Shown here in pieces: positions 8,120 through 16,651 of a stretch of 64,000 bases of DNA. The notes beneath the pieces were generated by a model. That model had not been told where the DNA came from. It saw nothing but the letters and a program-made list of their open reading frames with translations, and did not search any database. The translations under genes and the position numbers were made by a program. Every line of letters begins with the position of its first letter. Within the stretch, counting starts at the first letter, position 1. Origin of the DNA: DATMER01 sp031390755 (GTDB lineage: Bacteria > Acidobacteriota > Thermoanaerobaculia > Multivoradales > UBA5704); the NCBI GenBank assembly GCA_031390755.1, contig JANMTS010000074.1, positions 133,941-197,940 of the forward strand, in the 5' to 3' direction.

Positions 8120-9121
8120 ATGTTTCGAAGCGCTTCCATGCTTCTTGCCCTCTGTTGGATGGCCTCTCTAACCGGAGCCGTCTCCGCCCAGACCGCGCCG
8201 CCGGCTCAGCCGGTTCCGCAAACCCAGCCAACCCAGCAGGCTGGCCAGCCGGCCCAGCAGGCTCAGCCGGCGCAGAGCCCCTCCGGGTTGGACCTTCAGG
8301 TCCAGCTCGACCGCGCCGGCTTCTCGCCCGGTGTGATCGACGGCAAACCGGGTGCGATCACCGGCAAGGCGCTTTCGGCGTTCCAGGAAGCGCACGATCT
8401 GCCGGTCACGGGCAAGCTGAACGCCGAGACCTGGGAGAGCCTCGCCGCCGCCGGCACCGGAGCGGCGCTCGTGGAGCACGAGATCACGGCCGAGGAGGCG
8501 AACGGGCCGTTCGTCAAGGCGATTCCCGAGGACATGGAAGAGAAGGCCAAGTTACCCGCTCTGGGCTACACCTCGATCGTCGAGATGCTCTCCGAGGCCT
8601 TCCACACCACTCCGGAGCTCCTCAAGAAGCTCAACCCGAAGGCCCGCTTCGCCGCCGGGGAGAGCGTGCAGGTCCCGAACATCCGAAGCGCGCCGGTCGC
8701 CGCGGAACCGGGCGATGTCCGGGTCGTGGTCTCGAAGTCGAACAGCTCTCTGACGGTTGAGCGCGGCGGGGACGTGCTGTTCTTTGCGCCGGTGACCGCG
8801 GGCAGCGAGCACGATCCGCTGCCGATCGGCGAGTGGAAGGTCAACGGCGTCGCCAAGAACCCGACGTTCAACTACAATCCCGACCTGTTCTGGGACGCCG
8901 ATCCCACCCACGGCAAGGCCAAGATCCCCGCCGGGCCCAACAATCCCGTGGGCGTGGTCTGGGTCGACATCAACAAGCCGCACTATGGAATCCATGGAAC
9001 TCCCGAGCCGCGGATGATCGGCCGATCCTCCTCCCACGGCTGCGTGCGGCTCACCAATTGGGACGCCCTCACGCTCGCGGGCCTGGTGCGGCCGGGGACC
9101 CCTGTCCTGTTCGAGCCATGA
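8120..9121 (+). CDS. L,D-transpeptidase (YkuD) with peptidoglycan-binding domain
   Basis: A 333-residue exported enzyme predicted to cross-link or modify peptidoglycan peptides. ATG at 8120 has AAAGGA eight bases upstream; ATG at 8087 is an alternative. A signal peptide ends near AVSAQ, and a Pro/Gln-rich linker follows. A PG_binding_1 domain covers about residues 56-110 (LQVQLDRAGFSPGVIDG). The YkuD domain is C-terminal, with the catalytic HG...SHGCVR motif (Cys near 308). Its stop overlaps the start of the M23 peptidase gene by ATGA, so the two wall enzymes are probably co-expressed. Confidence 0.92.
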   Translation: MFRSASMLLALCWMASLTGAVSAQTAPPAQPVPQTQPTQQAGQPAQQAQPAQSPSGLDLQVQLDRAGFSPGVIDGKPGAITGKALSAFQEAHDLPVTGKLNAETWESLAAAGTGAALVEHEITAEEANGPFVKAIPEDMEEKAKLPALGYTSIVEMLSEAFHTTPELLKKLNPKARFAAGESVQVPNIRSAPVAAEPGDVRVVVSKSNSSLTVERGGDVLFFAPVTAGSEHDPLPIGEWKVNGVAKNPTFNYNPDLFWDADPTHGKAKIPAGPNNPVGVVWVDINKPHYGIHGTPEPRMIGRSSSHGCVRLTNWDALTLAGLVRPGTPVLFEP

Positions 9122-9858
9122 AACTGAAGCACGAGAAGCACACCGAGAAAAAGACCAATTGGGCGGTGGTGTCGGCCGGGCTCGGAGGGTATCTCCTCGG
9201 AGCCCTGACCGTGCTGTTCGTGCTCTGGGCCTCCAGCGGTTTCCGGACGGAGGGCGGTCTGCCCGCCGCCGCCCCCCGGGCGACGGGAGGCAAGCCGGTG
9301 ACGGTCCAGCCGGCGCCGGCTCTTCCTGCCGCGCCCGCGTCTCCGACATCTCCGGCCAATCCTTCGTCGCCTCTCCCCAATCCGCTCGCGAGCCCGGATC
9401 TCGGCCGGCGTTCGCTCGTGCTGCCGGTGCAGGGCATCCGCCCCCAGGATCTCCACGACACGTTCACCGAGTCCCGCAGCGGGGACCGGGTCCACGAGGC
9501 GCTGGACATCCTCGCACCGCGCAACACCCCGGTGCTGGCGGTGGAGGACGGCCGCATCGCCAAGCTGTTCACCAGCAAGCTCGGCGGGCTCACGATCTAC
9601 CAGTTCGATCCGTCCGAGACCTATACCTACTACTACGCTCACCTGGAGAGTTACGCGGGCGGCCTGCAGGAGGGAGCTTTGCTGCGGCGCGGCCAGGTCA
9701 TCGGCTTCGTGGGGACCTCCGGGAACGCCGCCCCCGACGCGCCGCATCTCCATTTCGCCATCTTCCGCCTGACGCCGGAGAAGCGCTGGTGGGAGGGCGA
9801 GCCGGTCAATCCCTTCCCGGTCCTGGGCGGAGTCCCGAGAACCCAACCGTCACGCTGA
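9118..9858 (+). CDS. Membrane-anchored M23 metallopeptidase
   Basis: A 246-residue protein starting in the ATGA overlap with the L,D-transpeptidase. A signal anchor spans residues 15-40 (NWAVVSAGLGGYLLGALTVL), followed by an Ala/Pro-rich linker to about residue 100. The C-terminal LytM/M23 fold has the zinc motifs HEALD and HLHF and a YYYAHLES segment. It should cleave cross-link peptides in the periplasm. Pairing with an L,D-transpeptidase suggests a wall-remodelling unit. Confidence 0.9.
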   Translation: MKLKHEKHTEKKTNWAVVSAGLGGYLLGALTVLFVLWASSGFRTEGGLPAAAPRATGGKPVTVQPAPALPAAPASPTSPANPSSPLPNPLASPDLGRRSLVLPVQGIRPQDLHDTFTESRSGDRVHEALDILAPRNTPVLAVEDGRIAKLFTSKLGGLTIYQFDPSETYTYYYAHLESYAGGLQEGALLRRGQVIGFVGTSGNAAPDAPHLHFAIFRLTPEKRWWEGEPVNPFPVLGGVPRTQPSR

Positions 9859-9909
9859 GGCTGCGTCCCTGCTAAACTGAGGGCACTGGCAAGTTGTCAG
9901 GTGCCCTCC

Positions 9910-11520
9910 ATGGCAAAGATCCTCCTGGCCCTCGTGGCCGCCGCCGGTCTTCTTCGTCCCGACCTGCCGACTCGTCCGGTGAGGCCCGGGTTCGAGCCTC
10001 CACGGGAGACCGCGCCCGGCCGCATCCTCAATCGGCTCGACGGCCTCCTCCGGCTGCCGCCGCTCATCACTCCCGGCGAGGTCATCGAGATCGCGCCGCT
10101 CAACCCGGAGAAGACCCCGCCGGACGGCCGCTGGACCGTGGCCGGCGTGGAAGCGCAGCCGATCCAGGGGGGGGGCCTGCCGCGCCTGCGCGTCCGGATT
10201 CCCGCCGATCTCGATCCCATGGGACCCCTGCCGGTCGTCTATACGGACGCGAAAGGCAAGCGGATCGTCGAGGCCTCCGCGCTCGAGCAGGTGCGCGTCG
10301 TGCCTCCGCCGGTGGGCTCCCCGCAGTTACAACTTTCGGCCGTCCCGCCGCGGCTCTCCCGTTGCGGCTCGCAGTGGGTGCAGGACGGCGTCGCGTGCGC
10401 CTGCGGCTGGTTCCCCGACGAGGCGGCGCGGGCAGGCTTCCTGGTGGACGGCCGCGCGGCGGGTCCGTTGGTGGCGGTCTCCCAGCGCTCGATCTGCGCC
10501 CGGGTCGGTCTCGGATCGCACCGCATCTCGGGCTCGGTCGCCGCAGGCTTCGAGCCGGTCGGCGACGACAAGGTCGTGGCGGTGCAGATCCGCCGCTTCC
10601 CGCCCTTCCTCAACCTTCAGCCTCTGCAGTCGACGTTGATCACCTGGATGGTTCTCGGCACCAAGGACCCGGTCCGCCTGCGGCTGCGTAACACCGCGCC
10701 GGACCTGGCGACGCTGGAGGGCGGCACCCTGCAGAGCGCCTCGACCTCCGGCGGCCTGCGCAACGCGGCGAGCCGCAACGTCACCTGGCTCGCCGGCAGC
10801 GGTCCGTTCCGGATCGAAGCGGCGGTCGAGGACCGCACGGCCCCCTTCCTCGGCGAGGAATACCTGACCCTGCTCGGCGGGATCTTCCAGCGCGAGGTCC
10901 GGCAGATTTCGGCCAGCCTGGACGACCGGGTGCGCGCCCTGCCGGAAGGAAAGCCGGATGGACGACTTTCGCGGTCCGACGTGCTGACCCTGCTGGCAGC
11001 GACCCAGGCGGATCTCGCCCGCGCGCTTCCCTATCCGGAGCTGGCAGCCTTCCGCGACGCCACGGCCGATCTCATGGACGAGGTCTCCGCCCGCGTCCGG
11101 CTGTTGCCGGAGGAGGGCGAGGGCACCCTCGAAAGGGTCGAGATGAAGAAGGCTCTGCCCCTGATCAAGCGGGTGCAGGGGTTCCTCGCGTCCAGCGGCG
11201 AGTCGCCGCGGCGGAGCCTCTGCATCCTGAGCTCGCCGGAGGAAGGCGCGATCGTCCGCATCTACCCGCGCAGCCTCCCGTCCGACCCGGTCGACACCTC
11301 GACCGCGGACATCGTCTCGCATCTGTTCCCCGGGAAGTACCGCTATGAGATCTGGAAGGACAACTTCAAGGAGGTGGAGTCGGAGATCGACCTGACCGGC
11401 GACACCCGCCTGGTCCTCGACTGCCGGCTGATCCCCACGGGAGGCCGCGACCGCCCCGCCCCCTGCCGCCTGGCTTCGGCGTCGGAGCGCGACGCCCTTC
11501 GCTGCCGCTGGCCCGGTTGA
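9910..11520 (+). CDS. Hypothetical exported protein with C-terminal PEGA-like segment
   Basis: About 536 residues. ATG at 9910 is preferred because it gives a short signal peptide (MAKILLALVAAAGLL) with a weak AGGTG ribosome site; GTG at 9901 is also in frame. An inverted repeat (GGGCAC at 9881-9886 and GTGCCC at 9901-9906) could fold over the ribosome site. The body holds several beta-rich stretches with no family I recognise and a helical part around residues 320-420. The last 80 residues (EGAIVRIYPRS ... GKYRYEIWKDNFKE) resemble a PEGA or carboxypeptidase-regulatory-like fold. Probably periplasmic. Confidence 0.65.
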   Translation: MAKILLALVAAAGLLRPDLPTRPVRPGFEPPRETAPGRILNRLDGLLRLPPLITPGEVIEIAPLNPEKTPPDGRWTVAGVEAQPIQGGGLPRLRVRIPADLDPMGPLPVVYTDAKGKRIVEASALEQVRVVPPPVGSPQLQLSAVPPRLSRCGSQWVQDGVACACGWFPDEAARAGFLVDGRAAGPLVAVSQRSICARVGLGSHRISGSVAAGFEPVGDDKVVAVQIRRFPPFLNLQPLQSTLITWMVLGTKDPVRLRLRNTAPDLATLEGGTLQSASTSGGLRNAASRNVTWLAGSGPFRIEAAVEDRTAPFLGEEYLTLLGGIFQREVRQISASLDDRVRALPEGKPDGRLSRSDVLTLLAATQADLARALPYPELAAFRDATADLMDEVSARVRLLPEEGEGTLERVEMKKALPLIKRVQGFLASSGESPRRSLCILSSPEEGAIVRIYPRSLPSDPVDTSTADIVSHLFPGKYRYEIWKDNFKEVESEIDLTGDTRLVLDCRLIPTGGRDRPAPCRLASASERDALRCRWPG

Positions 11521-11570
11521 TCCCGCCCCTTCTGGGATGTTAAGCTCCTCCCAGACACGATTGGGGTGCC

Positions 11571-12035
11571 ATGGACCAGGAACTGATTGCCTATCTCGAC
11601 ACACGCTTCTCGGCCATTGATCGACGCTTTGATGTGATTGATGAGCACTTCGAGGCGATCGATCGACGCTTCGAACAGATCGACAAGCGCTTCGACGCGA
11701 ACGACCAGCGCTTCGACGCGATGGACGAGCGCTTCGACGCGATCGACAAGCGCTTCGACGCGAACGACCAGCGCTTCGAGCAGATCGAGCAGCACTCTTC
11801 AGGACTGACGCAGGAGCTTCGTCGCCTGAGTGACACGATCCGGCTGACCGACGTCAAGGTCGAAGGCTTGCGTGACGACATCCGCCAGGTGGCGGAGGGA
11901 GTGGCCAACGTCGATCAGAAGTTGGATTCCTTCCGGTCCGAGGTCACCAAAGAGCTCGAGGCTTCCCGAGCCCTTCACCAGGTGTCATTCAAGAATCTCA
12001 GCAGGCGCGTCGCCGCGCTCGAAGCCCGCCCTTAA
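11571..12035 (+). CDS. Heptad-repeat coiled-coil protein
   Basis: A 154-residue protein dominated by a coiled coil. From about residue 10 to 75 it repeats RFDAIDxRFD-type heptads, encoded by near-identical 21-bp DNA units (about 11620-11790), then continues as a second helical stretch (LRRLSDTIRLTDVKVEGLRDD). There is no signal peptide or catalytic motif. Such short coiled-coil proteins are common and often scaffolds; no specific function can be assigned. It lies between an exported protein and the convergent anti-sigma gene. Confidence 0.7.
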   Translation: MDQELIAYLDTRFSAIDRRFDVIDEHFEAIDRRFEQIDKRFDANDQRFDAMDERFDAIDKRFDANDQRFEQIEQHSSGLTQELRRLSDTIRLTDVKVEGLRDDIRQVAEGVANVDQKLDSFRSEVTKELEASRALHQVSFKNLSRRVAALEARP

Positions 12036-12047
12036 TTCGGCTGCCCT

Positions 12048-13088
12048 CTACGACAGGTCGTACACCCCGGCAGCCCGCAGGATGGCCGGGCTGCTCGGCG
12101 CGGCCGCTCCGCCGTCGGTCTCCAGCGTGATCATGACGTCGCGGGTGTTGGCGGGCATGGTCTCGGAGGAAAGCTCCAGCGTCTCCCCGGGCCGGGTGTC
12201 GAACGTCCCGCCGCTGACGGTGCCTTCATCGGCCACCCACCAGAGTTGATAGTCGCGGCCGGCGGCGGCCGGCGGAAGGCCGTGGAGCGCCATGTACCAG
12301 TGCTGATGGTCCGGGGCCACGAACAGGGTGCCGCGCGCAAGGCCCAGTCCTTCGACAGGGCGCAGCGGGCTGATCGTCACGGCGGGCGCGGTCACCAGCG
12401 CGAAGCTCGACCTCATCCGCTCGACCCCCTGGCGCGCCTCGACCGCTTCGGCCAGGGCCTTCTCCGCCTTCCGCCGCTCGCCTGCGAGCTCGGAACGCAG
12501 CGACTCGATCGTGACCTCCTGCTCGGCGCGCTGCTGCACGAGCCACCCCGACAGCCCGGCCAGGACGAGAGCCACCGAGGCCGCCAGAGCCAGGGGCCAG
12601 CTCCCCCGCCGAGAAGCAGCTGCCGAACGGCTGGGCGGAGCAGCAGGAACGGCAGGAGCGACGGCCACGCGAGGCAGCGGGGCCGGAACGGGGACCGGCC
12701 GCACCGCAGGCACGGGCCGGGGACCAGTCTCCCGAGGCTTAGCGGTCTGGGACTCAGACTCCTGCGAGGGCATGGGCCGGGAGGGGGCTCCCTCTCCCCC
12801 GGCACGGGGGAGAGGGCCGGGGAGAGGGGGGATGGGATCAACCACCGGCTGTGCATGGATCCCGGACTCACGAGCCACCGCGGCGAGCAACTGGGAGCGC
12901 GTCTCCGGCCGCGGCGCCGACGGCTCCAGATCGCAGGCGACCAGGCCCAGCACCTCCGTGTACAGGCGCGCCAGGGTCTCGGCCGTCTCCGAAGGCTCGT
13001 GCGGAGTCACCGGCTCGCCGGTGCCGCCTTCGAGGGCCTCCAGCGCGGCCAGGATGGTGTGGTCCTCCAGGGTGAGATCCTGTTTCAC
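12048..13088 (-). CDS. Membrane anti-sigma factor with RskA-type C-terminal domain
   Basis: A 346-residue protein. The GTG at 13088 overlaps the stop of the sigma factor gene (GTGA at 13085-13088), which sets the start. The N-terminal about 90 residues form the cytoplasmic sigma-binding part, then a Pro-rich linker containing the palindromic repeat element (12788-12841), then a membrane helix (SWPLALAASVALVLAGLSGW) and a coiled coil. The C-terminal beta domain (HQHWYMALHGLPP ... RDVMITLETDGGAAAP) matches anti-sigma-K (RskA) proteins. By family, it should hold the adjacent ECF sigma factor inactive until a signal releases it. Confidence 0.88.
   Translation of the reverse strand: MKQDLTLEDHTILAALEALEGGTGEPVTPHEPSETAETLARLYTEVLGLVACDLEPSAPRPETRSQLLAAVARESGIHAQPVVDPIPPLPGPLPRAGGEGAPSRPMPSQESESQTAKPRETGPRPVPAVRPVPVPAPLPRVAVAPAVPAAPPSRSAAASRRGSWPLALAASVALVLAGLSGWLVQQRAEQEVTIESLRSELAGERRKAEKALAEAVEARQGVERMRSSFALVTAPAVTISPLRPVEGLGLARGTLFVAPDHQHWYMALHGLPPAAAGRDYQLWWVADEGTVSGGTFDTRPGETLELSSETMPANTRDVMITLETDGGAAAPSSPAILRAAGVYDLS
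12788..12841 (-). repeat. Palindromic repeat element, copy A, inside the anti-sigma gene
   Basis: A 54-bp element built around a CTCTCCCCCG stem, a TGC loop and CGGGGGAGAG. A copy differing at only about three positions lies at 47285-47338 on the opposite strand. Here it is read through in the anti-sigma linker as PIPPLPGPLPRAGGEG. The copies have different frames and contexts, which fits a dispersed REP-like element rather than a conserved protein motif. Confidence 0.8.
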
Positions 13089-13711
13089 AGCAACTCCCGG
13101 ATCTCGGAGCGCAGCGCGCTCCGCAACTTCTTCATCGCGAGCAGGGTCCGCGTCTTGACCGTTCCCAGGGGAAGGCCTACGAGGCCGGCGATCTCGGTCT
13201 GGGACAGGCCCTGGTAGAACGCCATCTCCAGCACCTGCTTCTGCTCCGCCGGCAGCAGATCCATCTCGGCCTTCACTCGCTGCCTTCGTTCCCGGATGAA
13301 TACGGATTCCACGCCGTCGGGGGATGCATGCTCCGGCGCCGGGCTCTCCAGGTGCGCGGCCTCGTGGACCCGGTCGACGACCTTGCGGCTGCGCAACCGG
13401 TCGATGGAGCGGCTGCGCACGACCAGCACCAGCCATGTCGAGACCGACGAACGGGCCGGGTCGTACCTTCCGGCGTTGTTCCAGAGGTGGAGGAAGACCT
13501 CCTGCAGCACCTCCTCCGCGTCGGAGGTGCGGCCGAGGATGCGGCGGGCGAGCGCCAGGAGCGCCGGTGCGTGGCGGTCGTACAGCTCGGCGAGCGCTTC
13601 CGGGTTCCGTTCGAGAACCCGGCGCACCAGGACGGCGTCGGTCACGGGCCCGGGAGTGCCTGGCACGGCGGGCGATCTTGGCGGCAGTGGGAGAGAACCG
13701 GATTCCGGCAT
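13085..13711 (-). CDS. ECF-type RNA polymerase sigma factor
   Basis: A 208-residue sigma factor. Region 2 contains ALAELYDRHAPALLALARRI and DAEEVLQEVFLHLW, with WLVLVVRSRSIDRLR completing it. Region 4 (LPAEQKQVLEMAFYQGLSQ then TEIAGLVGLPLGTVKTR) holds a helix-turn-helix for -35 recognition. The start at 13711 (MPESGSL) is chosen because more upstream starts overlap the divergent thioesterase gene; no strong ribosome site is visible. It is followed by its overlapping anti-sigma gene, the layout of SigK/RskA-like pairs. Confidence 0.88.
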   Translation of the reverse strand: MPESGSLPLPPRSPAVPGTPGPVTDAVLVRRVLERNPEALAELYDRHAPALLALARRILGRTSDAEEVLQEVFLHLWNNAGRYDPARSSVSTWLVLVVRSRSIDRLRSRKVVDRVHEAAHLESPAPEHASPDGVESVFIRERRQRVKAEMDLLPAEQKQVLEMAFYQGLSQTEIAGLVGLPLGTVKTRTLLAMKKLRSALRSEIRELL

Positions 13712-13812
13712 TGGTCGTGTCTGAACGCCTCGGGGAGGCGACGTTAGCAGCGGTAGCGTCGGTAAGATACCATGAGGCCCCGAAGGCTCACGCGAAAGGA
13801 ACCGACCCCGAC

Positions 13813-14226
13813 ATGGATTCACAAGCCGAGAGCGGCCTGGATGCCCCCGCCGAGAGCGGACCGACCCAGCCCGCCATCCGCGTCATCATGATGCCGAAGG
13901 ACACCAACGCCCTGGGCACGATCTTCGGCGGCATCATCCTCTCCCACATCGACCTCGCCGGCGCCGTCGAGGCCCACCGCCACGTCGCCGGCAGGCTGGT
14001 CACCGTCGCCATGCGCGAGGTGGTCTTCCACGCTCCGGTCTTCGTCGGCGATCTGGTCAGCTTCTACACCCAGACCGCCCGGCTCGGCCGCACCTCGATC
14101 ACGGTCCGCGTCACCGTGGAAGCGGAGCGCCGCACCCGCGGCACCGGCAAGGTGAAGGTCACCGAAGCCGAGGTGGTCTACGTCCACGTCGACCAGGACA
14201 ACCAGCCGGCTCCCCTCGCCGGCTAG
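13813..14226 (+). CDS. Hotdog-fold acyl-CoA thioesterase (YciA-like)
   Basis: A 137-residue protein starting at ATG 13813, with AAAGGA upstream. The hotdog signature NALGTIFGGIILSHIDLAGA contains the conserved Asp of the YciA/BACH thioesterase family, and the VGDLVSFYTQ strand and a GTG(K)VKVTEAEVVYV strand follow. It is predicted to hydrolyse acyl-CoA thioesters in the cytoplasm. It is a single gene between the divergent sigma factor and the convergent thymidine kinase. Confidence 0.85.
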   Translation: MDSQAESGLDAPAESGPTQPAIRVIMMPKDTNALGTIFGGIILSHIDLAGAVEAHRHVAGRLVTVAMREVVFHAPVFVGDLVSFYTQTARLGRTSITVRVTVEAERRTRGTGKVKVTEAEVVYVHVDQDNQPAPLAG

Positions 14227-14231
14227 CCCTG

Positions 14232-14810
14232 CTACTCCGGCTCGAACGCCTCGAAGCAGCTCCGGCAGCGCGCCTCGTACGACTCGGTGTCGCCCACCTG
14301 GAGCTGCTCGGAGCCGCCCGCGATGCGCTGGCTGTAGTGCGCGGGCTCGCCGCAGCGCATGCAGACGGCGTGCATCTTGTCCACGTATTCCGCGAGCGCC
14401 AGCAGCCGCGGCATCGGCCCGAACGGACGGCGCAGGAAGTCGAGATCCAGCCCGGCCACGATCACCCGCAGACCGCGGTCCGCCAGCTCCCCCACCAGCT
14501 CCACCAGCCCGGTGTCGAAGAACTGGGCTTCGTCGATGCCCACCACCTGCACCTCGGCGTCGAGGCAGCTGCGCAGCTGGAGGCTTGAGCTGACGCACAT
14601 CGCCTCCAGCTCGCGGTTGTCCCGGGTCACCAGCCGGCCCGGATCGTGGCGGGTGTCGGCGCCGGGCTTGAAGACCTGAACCCGCTGGCGGGCGATGGTC
14701 GCCCGGCGCAACCGGCGCACCAGCTCCTCGCTCTTGCCGGAAAACATGCCTCCGGCGATGACCTCGACGTGACCCCGGATGCGCTCTGTAGGACTGTCCT
14801 TGATGTTCAC
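14232..14810 (-). CDS. tdk: Thymidine kinase
   Basis: A 192-residue protein of usual length for type II thymidine kinase. The P-loop GGMFSGKSEEL is near residue 20. VVGIDEAQFF carries the Walker B/base region, and LDLDFLRRPFGPMPRLLALAE is the lasso region. CMRCG and CRSC supply the four zinc-binding cysteines. GTG at 14810 is the probable start; it gives the normal length, though its ribosome site is weak. The enzyme phosphorylates thymidine to dTMP in the salvage pathway. Confidence 0.93.
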   Translation of the reverse strand: MNIKDSPTERIRGHVEVIAGGMFSGKSEELVRRLRRATIARQRVQVFKPGADTRHDPGRLVTRDNRELEAMCVSSSLQLRSCLDAEVQVVGIDEAQFFDTGLVELVGELADRGLRVIVAGLDLDFLRRPFGPMPRLLALAEYVDKMHAVCMRCGEPAHYSQRIAGGSEQLQVGDTESYEARCRSCFEAFEPE

Positions 14811-14879
14811 CGGAGAGAATCTACAGCACCCCGGCGCCCCCGCCAAGCCTGGGCGCGGCTCTGATATCCTTGAGGTGCC

Positions 14880-15233
14880 ATGACCCCGAATCGCCGCTCC
14901 AAAAGGATTTTCTCGTATGACGAAGCGCTGTCGACATTCCCCCTGGTGCGGGATCTGACAGCCGCCGCGGTCCGCCAGATCGAGGCGCTGACCGCCAGCG
15001 TCGGCAGCCGCGAAGAGCTCGACGACCGCCGCGATGAGCTCGAGGACGCGCGCGAGCGCATCGTCGGCGTCTGGGCCCAGGAGGTGATCTCGCTCGGCTG
15101 CGAGGTCAAGGGCCTCTGGCTGGTGGACTGGGACAGCGGCGACGGCTACTACTGCTGGCGCTTCCCTGAGCAGGCGATCGCGTTCTTCCACACCTACGAC
15201 GAAGGCTTCTCCGGCCGGCTGCCGATCAACTGA
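14880..15233 (+). CDS. DUF2203 family protein
   Basis: A 117-residue protein. FSYDEALSTFPLVRDLTAAA and the later GLVDWDS...GYYCWRFPE segment match DUF2203, a small family of unknown function. The middle is an amphipathic helix. GAGGTG precedes the ATG. Its 3' end overlaps the convergent gene at 15194 by 40 bases. Confidence 0.8.
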   Translation: MTPNRRSKRIFSYDEALSTFPLVRDLTAAAVRQIEALTASVGSREELDDRRDELEDARERIVGVWAQEVISLGCEVKGLWLVDWDSGDGYYCWRFPEQAIAFFHTYDEGFSGRLPIN

Positions 15234-15856
15234 TCCGGCTCGGTCATCTCCTGCGCAACCTGCTCTTGCGCAACCTGCCGGCGCAGCTCGGCGATCCAGG
15301 CTTCCGCAGAACGGCGGCGCTCGGCTCCCAGCTCCGCACCCCGGGGCGTGCGGTAGCGCTCCACGGCCGGACCCGGATCGAGCTGGGCCAGCGCCCGCGC
15401 CACCGGCGTCCGCTTCTTGCCCGCCGCCATCAGCCGGCCGGCGGTGGCCGTCACTCCCGCCGACTCCAGGAGTAGGGCGTCGTGGATCAGCTCCTCCTCG
15501 GGTCCCTGCGGCTCGTCGGGAAGGCGCCCGAGCCCGCCGCGCACCCGCCGCAACAGCATCTCCGGCAGCCCGAGACTCTTGAGGAAGAGGTCGAGCCGCC
15601 CGCCCGGTCCGAGCGAGCCGAGCCGTTCCGTCACTCCCTGAAGAAGAATCAGAAGATCGAGCAAGCTCTCGTCGAAACGACTCTCGTCGACCGGGCTCCC
15701 GGCCCTCAGTCCCTCTCTCGGTCCTTCCCTCAATACTGCCGTCCGGACGGACAGCCGCTCCACCCGGTCGAAGGTCTGGACGCCGTCGAGCCCCGCGTAC
15801 AGAGGGCGGACGAACTGCTCGATCTGGCGGCGGTGGGCGGGGTCGAGCCCGCTCAC
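15194..15856 (-). CDS. Hypothetical helical protein coupled to a HAD phosphatase
   Basis: A 220-residue protein starting at GTG 15856, in a GTGA overlap with the stop of the HAD gene. It is mostly alpha-helical, with no signal peptide, membrane segment or motif I recognise. A heptad-like charged C-terminus (EAWIAELRRQVAQEQVAQEM) could form a coiled coil. Translation coupling with the phosphatase suggests a shared process. Confidence 0.55.
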   Translation of the reverse strand: MSGLDPAHRRQIEQFVRPLYAGLDGVQTFDRVERLSVRTAVLREGPREGLRAGSPVDESRFDESLLDLLILLQGVTERLGSLGPGGRLDLFLKSLGLPEMLLRRVRGGLGRLPDEPQGPEEELIHDALLLESAGVTATAGRLMAAGKKRTPVARALAQLDPGPAVERYRTPRGAELGAERRRSAEAWIAELRRQVAQEQVAQEMTEPDQLIGSRPEKPSS

Positions 15857-16572
15857 CGGCGGCTCGCCTCCGCCAGGAGCTGCTCCAGGCCGGCCACCGT
15901 CAGGCCGTCCAGCCGCTCGGCCACGACGTCGGCCATGCGCAGACGCTGCGCCGGATAGGTCTGGGCCACGGCCAGGGTCGTGAGCCCGGCATCGGCGGCC
16001 GCGGCCAGGCCGGCGGGGCTGTCCTCGATGGCCAGCACCTCGTGCGGATGGAAGAGCCGCTCGGGCAGCGGCGGCAGCGAGTTGAGCCCGTCGAGCGCGC
16101 GCCGGTAGCCCTCGGGATCGGGCTTGCCCTCGGTCACGTCCTCCGCCGTCACCAGCACCTTGAAGCGCTCGCGCAGGCCGGCCTGGCGCAGGGCGCTCTC
16201 GACCTCCTCGCTCAACGCACCGCTGACGATCCCGAGCATCCGGCCGGAGTCCGCCAGCTCCTCGACCAGGGCGACGGCGCCGGGGAAGAATGGATAGCCG
16301 CCCTGGCGGACCCGCTCCTGGTAGTAGCTGGACTTGCGCGCAATCAGGCGCATCAGCCGGGAGACGGTCGGCGCCGCGCCCGCCTTCTGGAGCACGGCCG
16401 CGAAGCAGCCGCGGTCGTCGAAGCCGAGATAGTCGCGGTAGTAGTCGTCGGCCGTGAGGGTGATCCCCTCCTCGGTCAGCACCTTCTGGAACATCTCCAG
16501 ATGGATCGGCTCGTCGTCCACGAGGACACCGTTGAAGTCGAAAAGAATGGCTCTGATCACGGAGCCGATCAT
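15853..16572 (-). CDS. HAD-superfamily phosphatase, beta-phosphoglucomutase-like
   Basis: A 239-residue protein. HAD motif I is LFDFNGVLVDDEPIH near residue 10, motif II is GIVSGALSEEV, motif III is the Lys in EGKPDPEGYRRAL, and motif IV is LAIEDSPAGLAAA. A helical cap follows motif I. The second Asp of motif I (the general acid/base) is Asn here, so catalysis may differ from the classic DxD enzymes; such DFNG variants do recur. Substrate unknown. Confidence 0.85.
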   Translation of the reverse strand: MIGSVIRAILFDFNGVLVDDEPIHLEMFQKVLTEEGITLTADDYYRDYLGFDDRGCFAAVLQKAGAAPTVSRLMRLIARKSSYYQERVRQGGYPFFPGAVALVEELADSGRMLGIVSGALSEEVESALRQAGLRERFKVLVTAEDVTEGKPDPEGYRRALDGLNSLPPLPERLFHPHEVLAIEDSPAGLAAAADAGLTTLAVAQTYPAQRLRMADVVAERLDGLTVAGLEQLLAEASRR

Positions 16573-16651
16573 ACCGCGTGACAGGGGCTGTTCGGGGTAT
16601 CATGAAATTCCCCCGGCAAACCCTCTGTTTTTCCTGGGGAGGAGGACTCTC

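Noticed and set aside
13712..13822. Longer sigma factor start at 13822
   Set aside because: The start would overlap the divergent thioesterase gene and adds residues without similarity to sigma factors.
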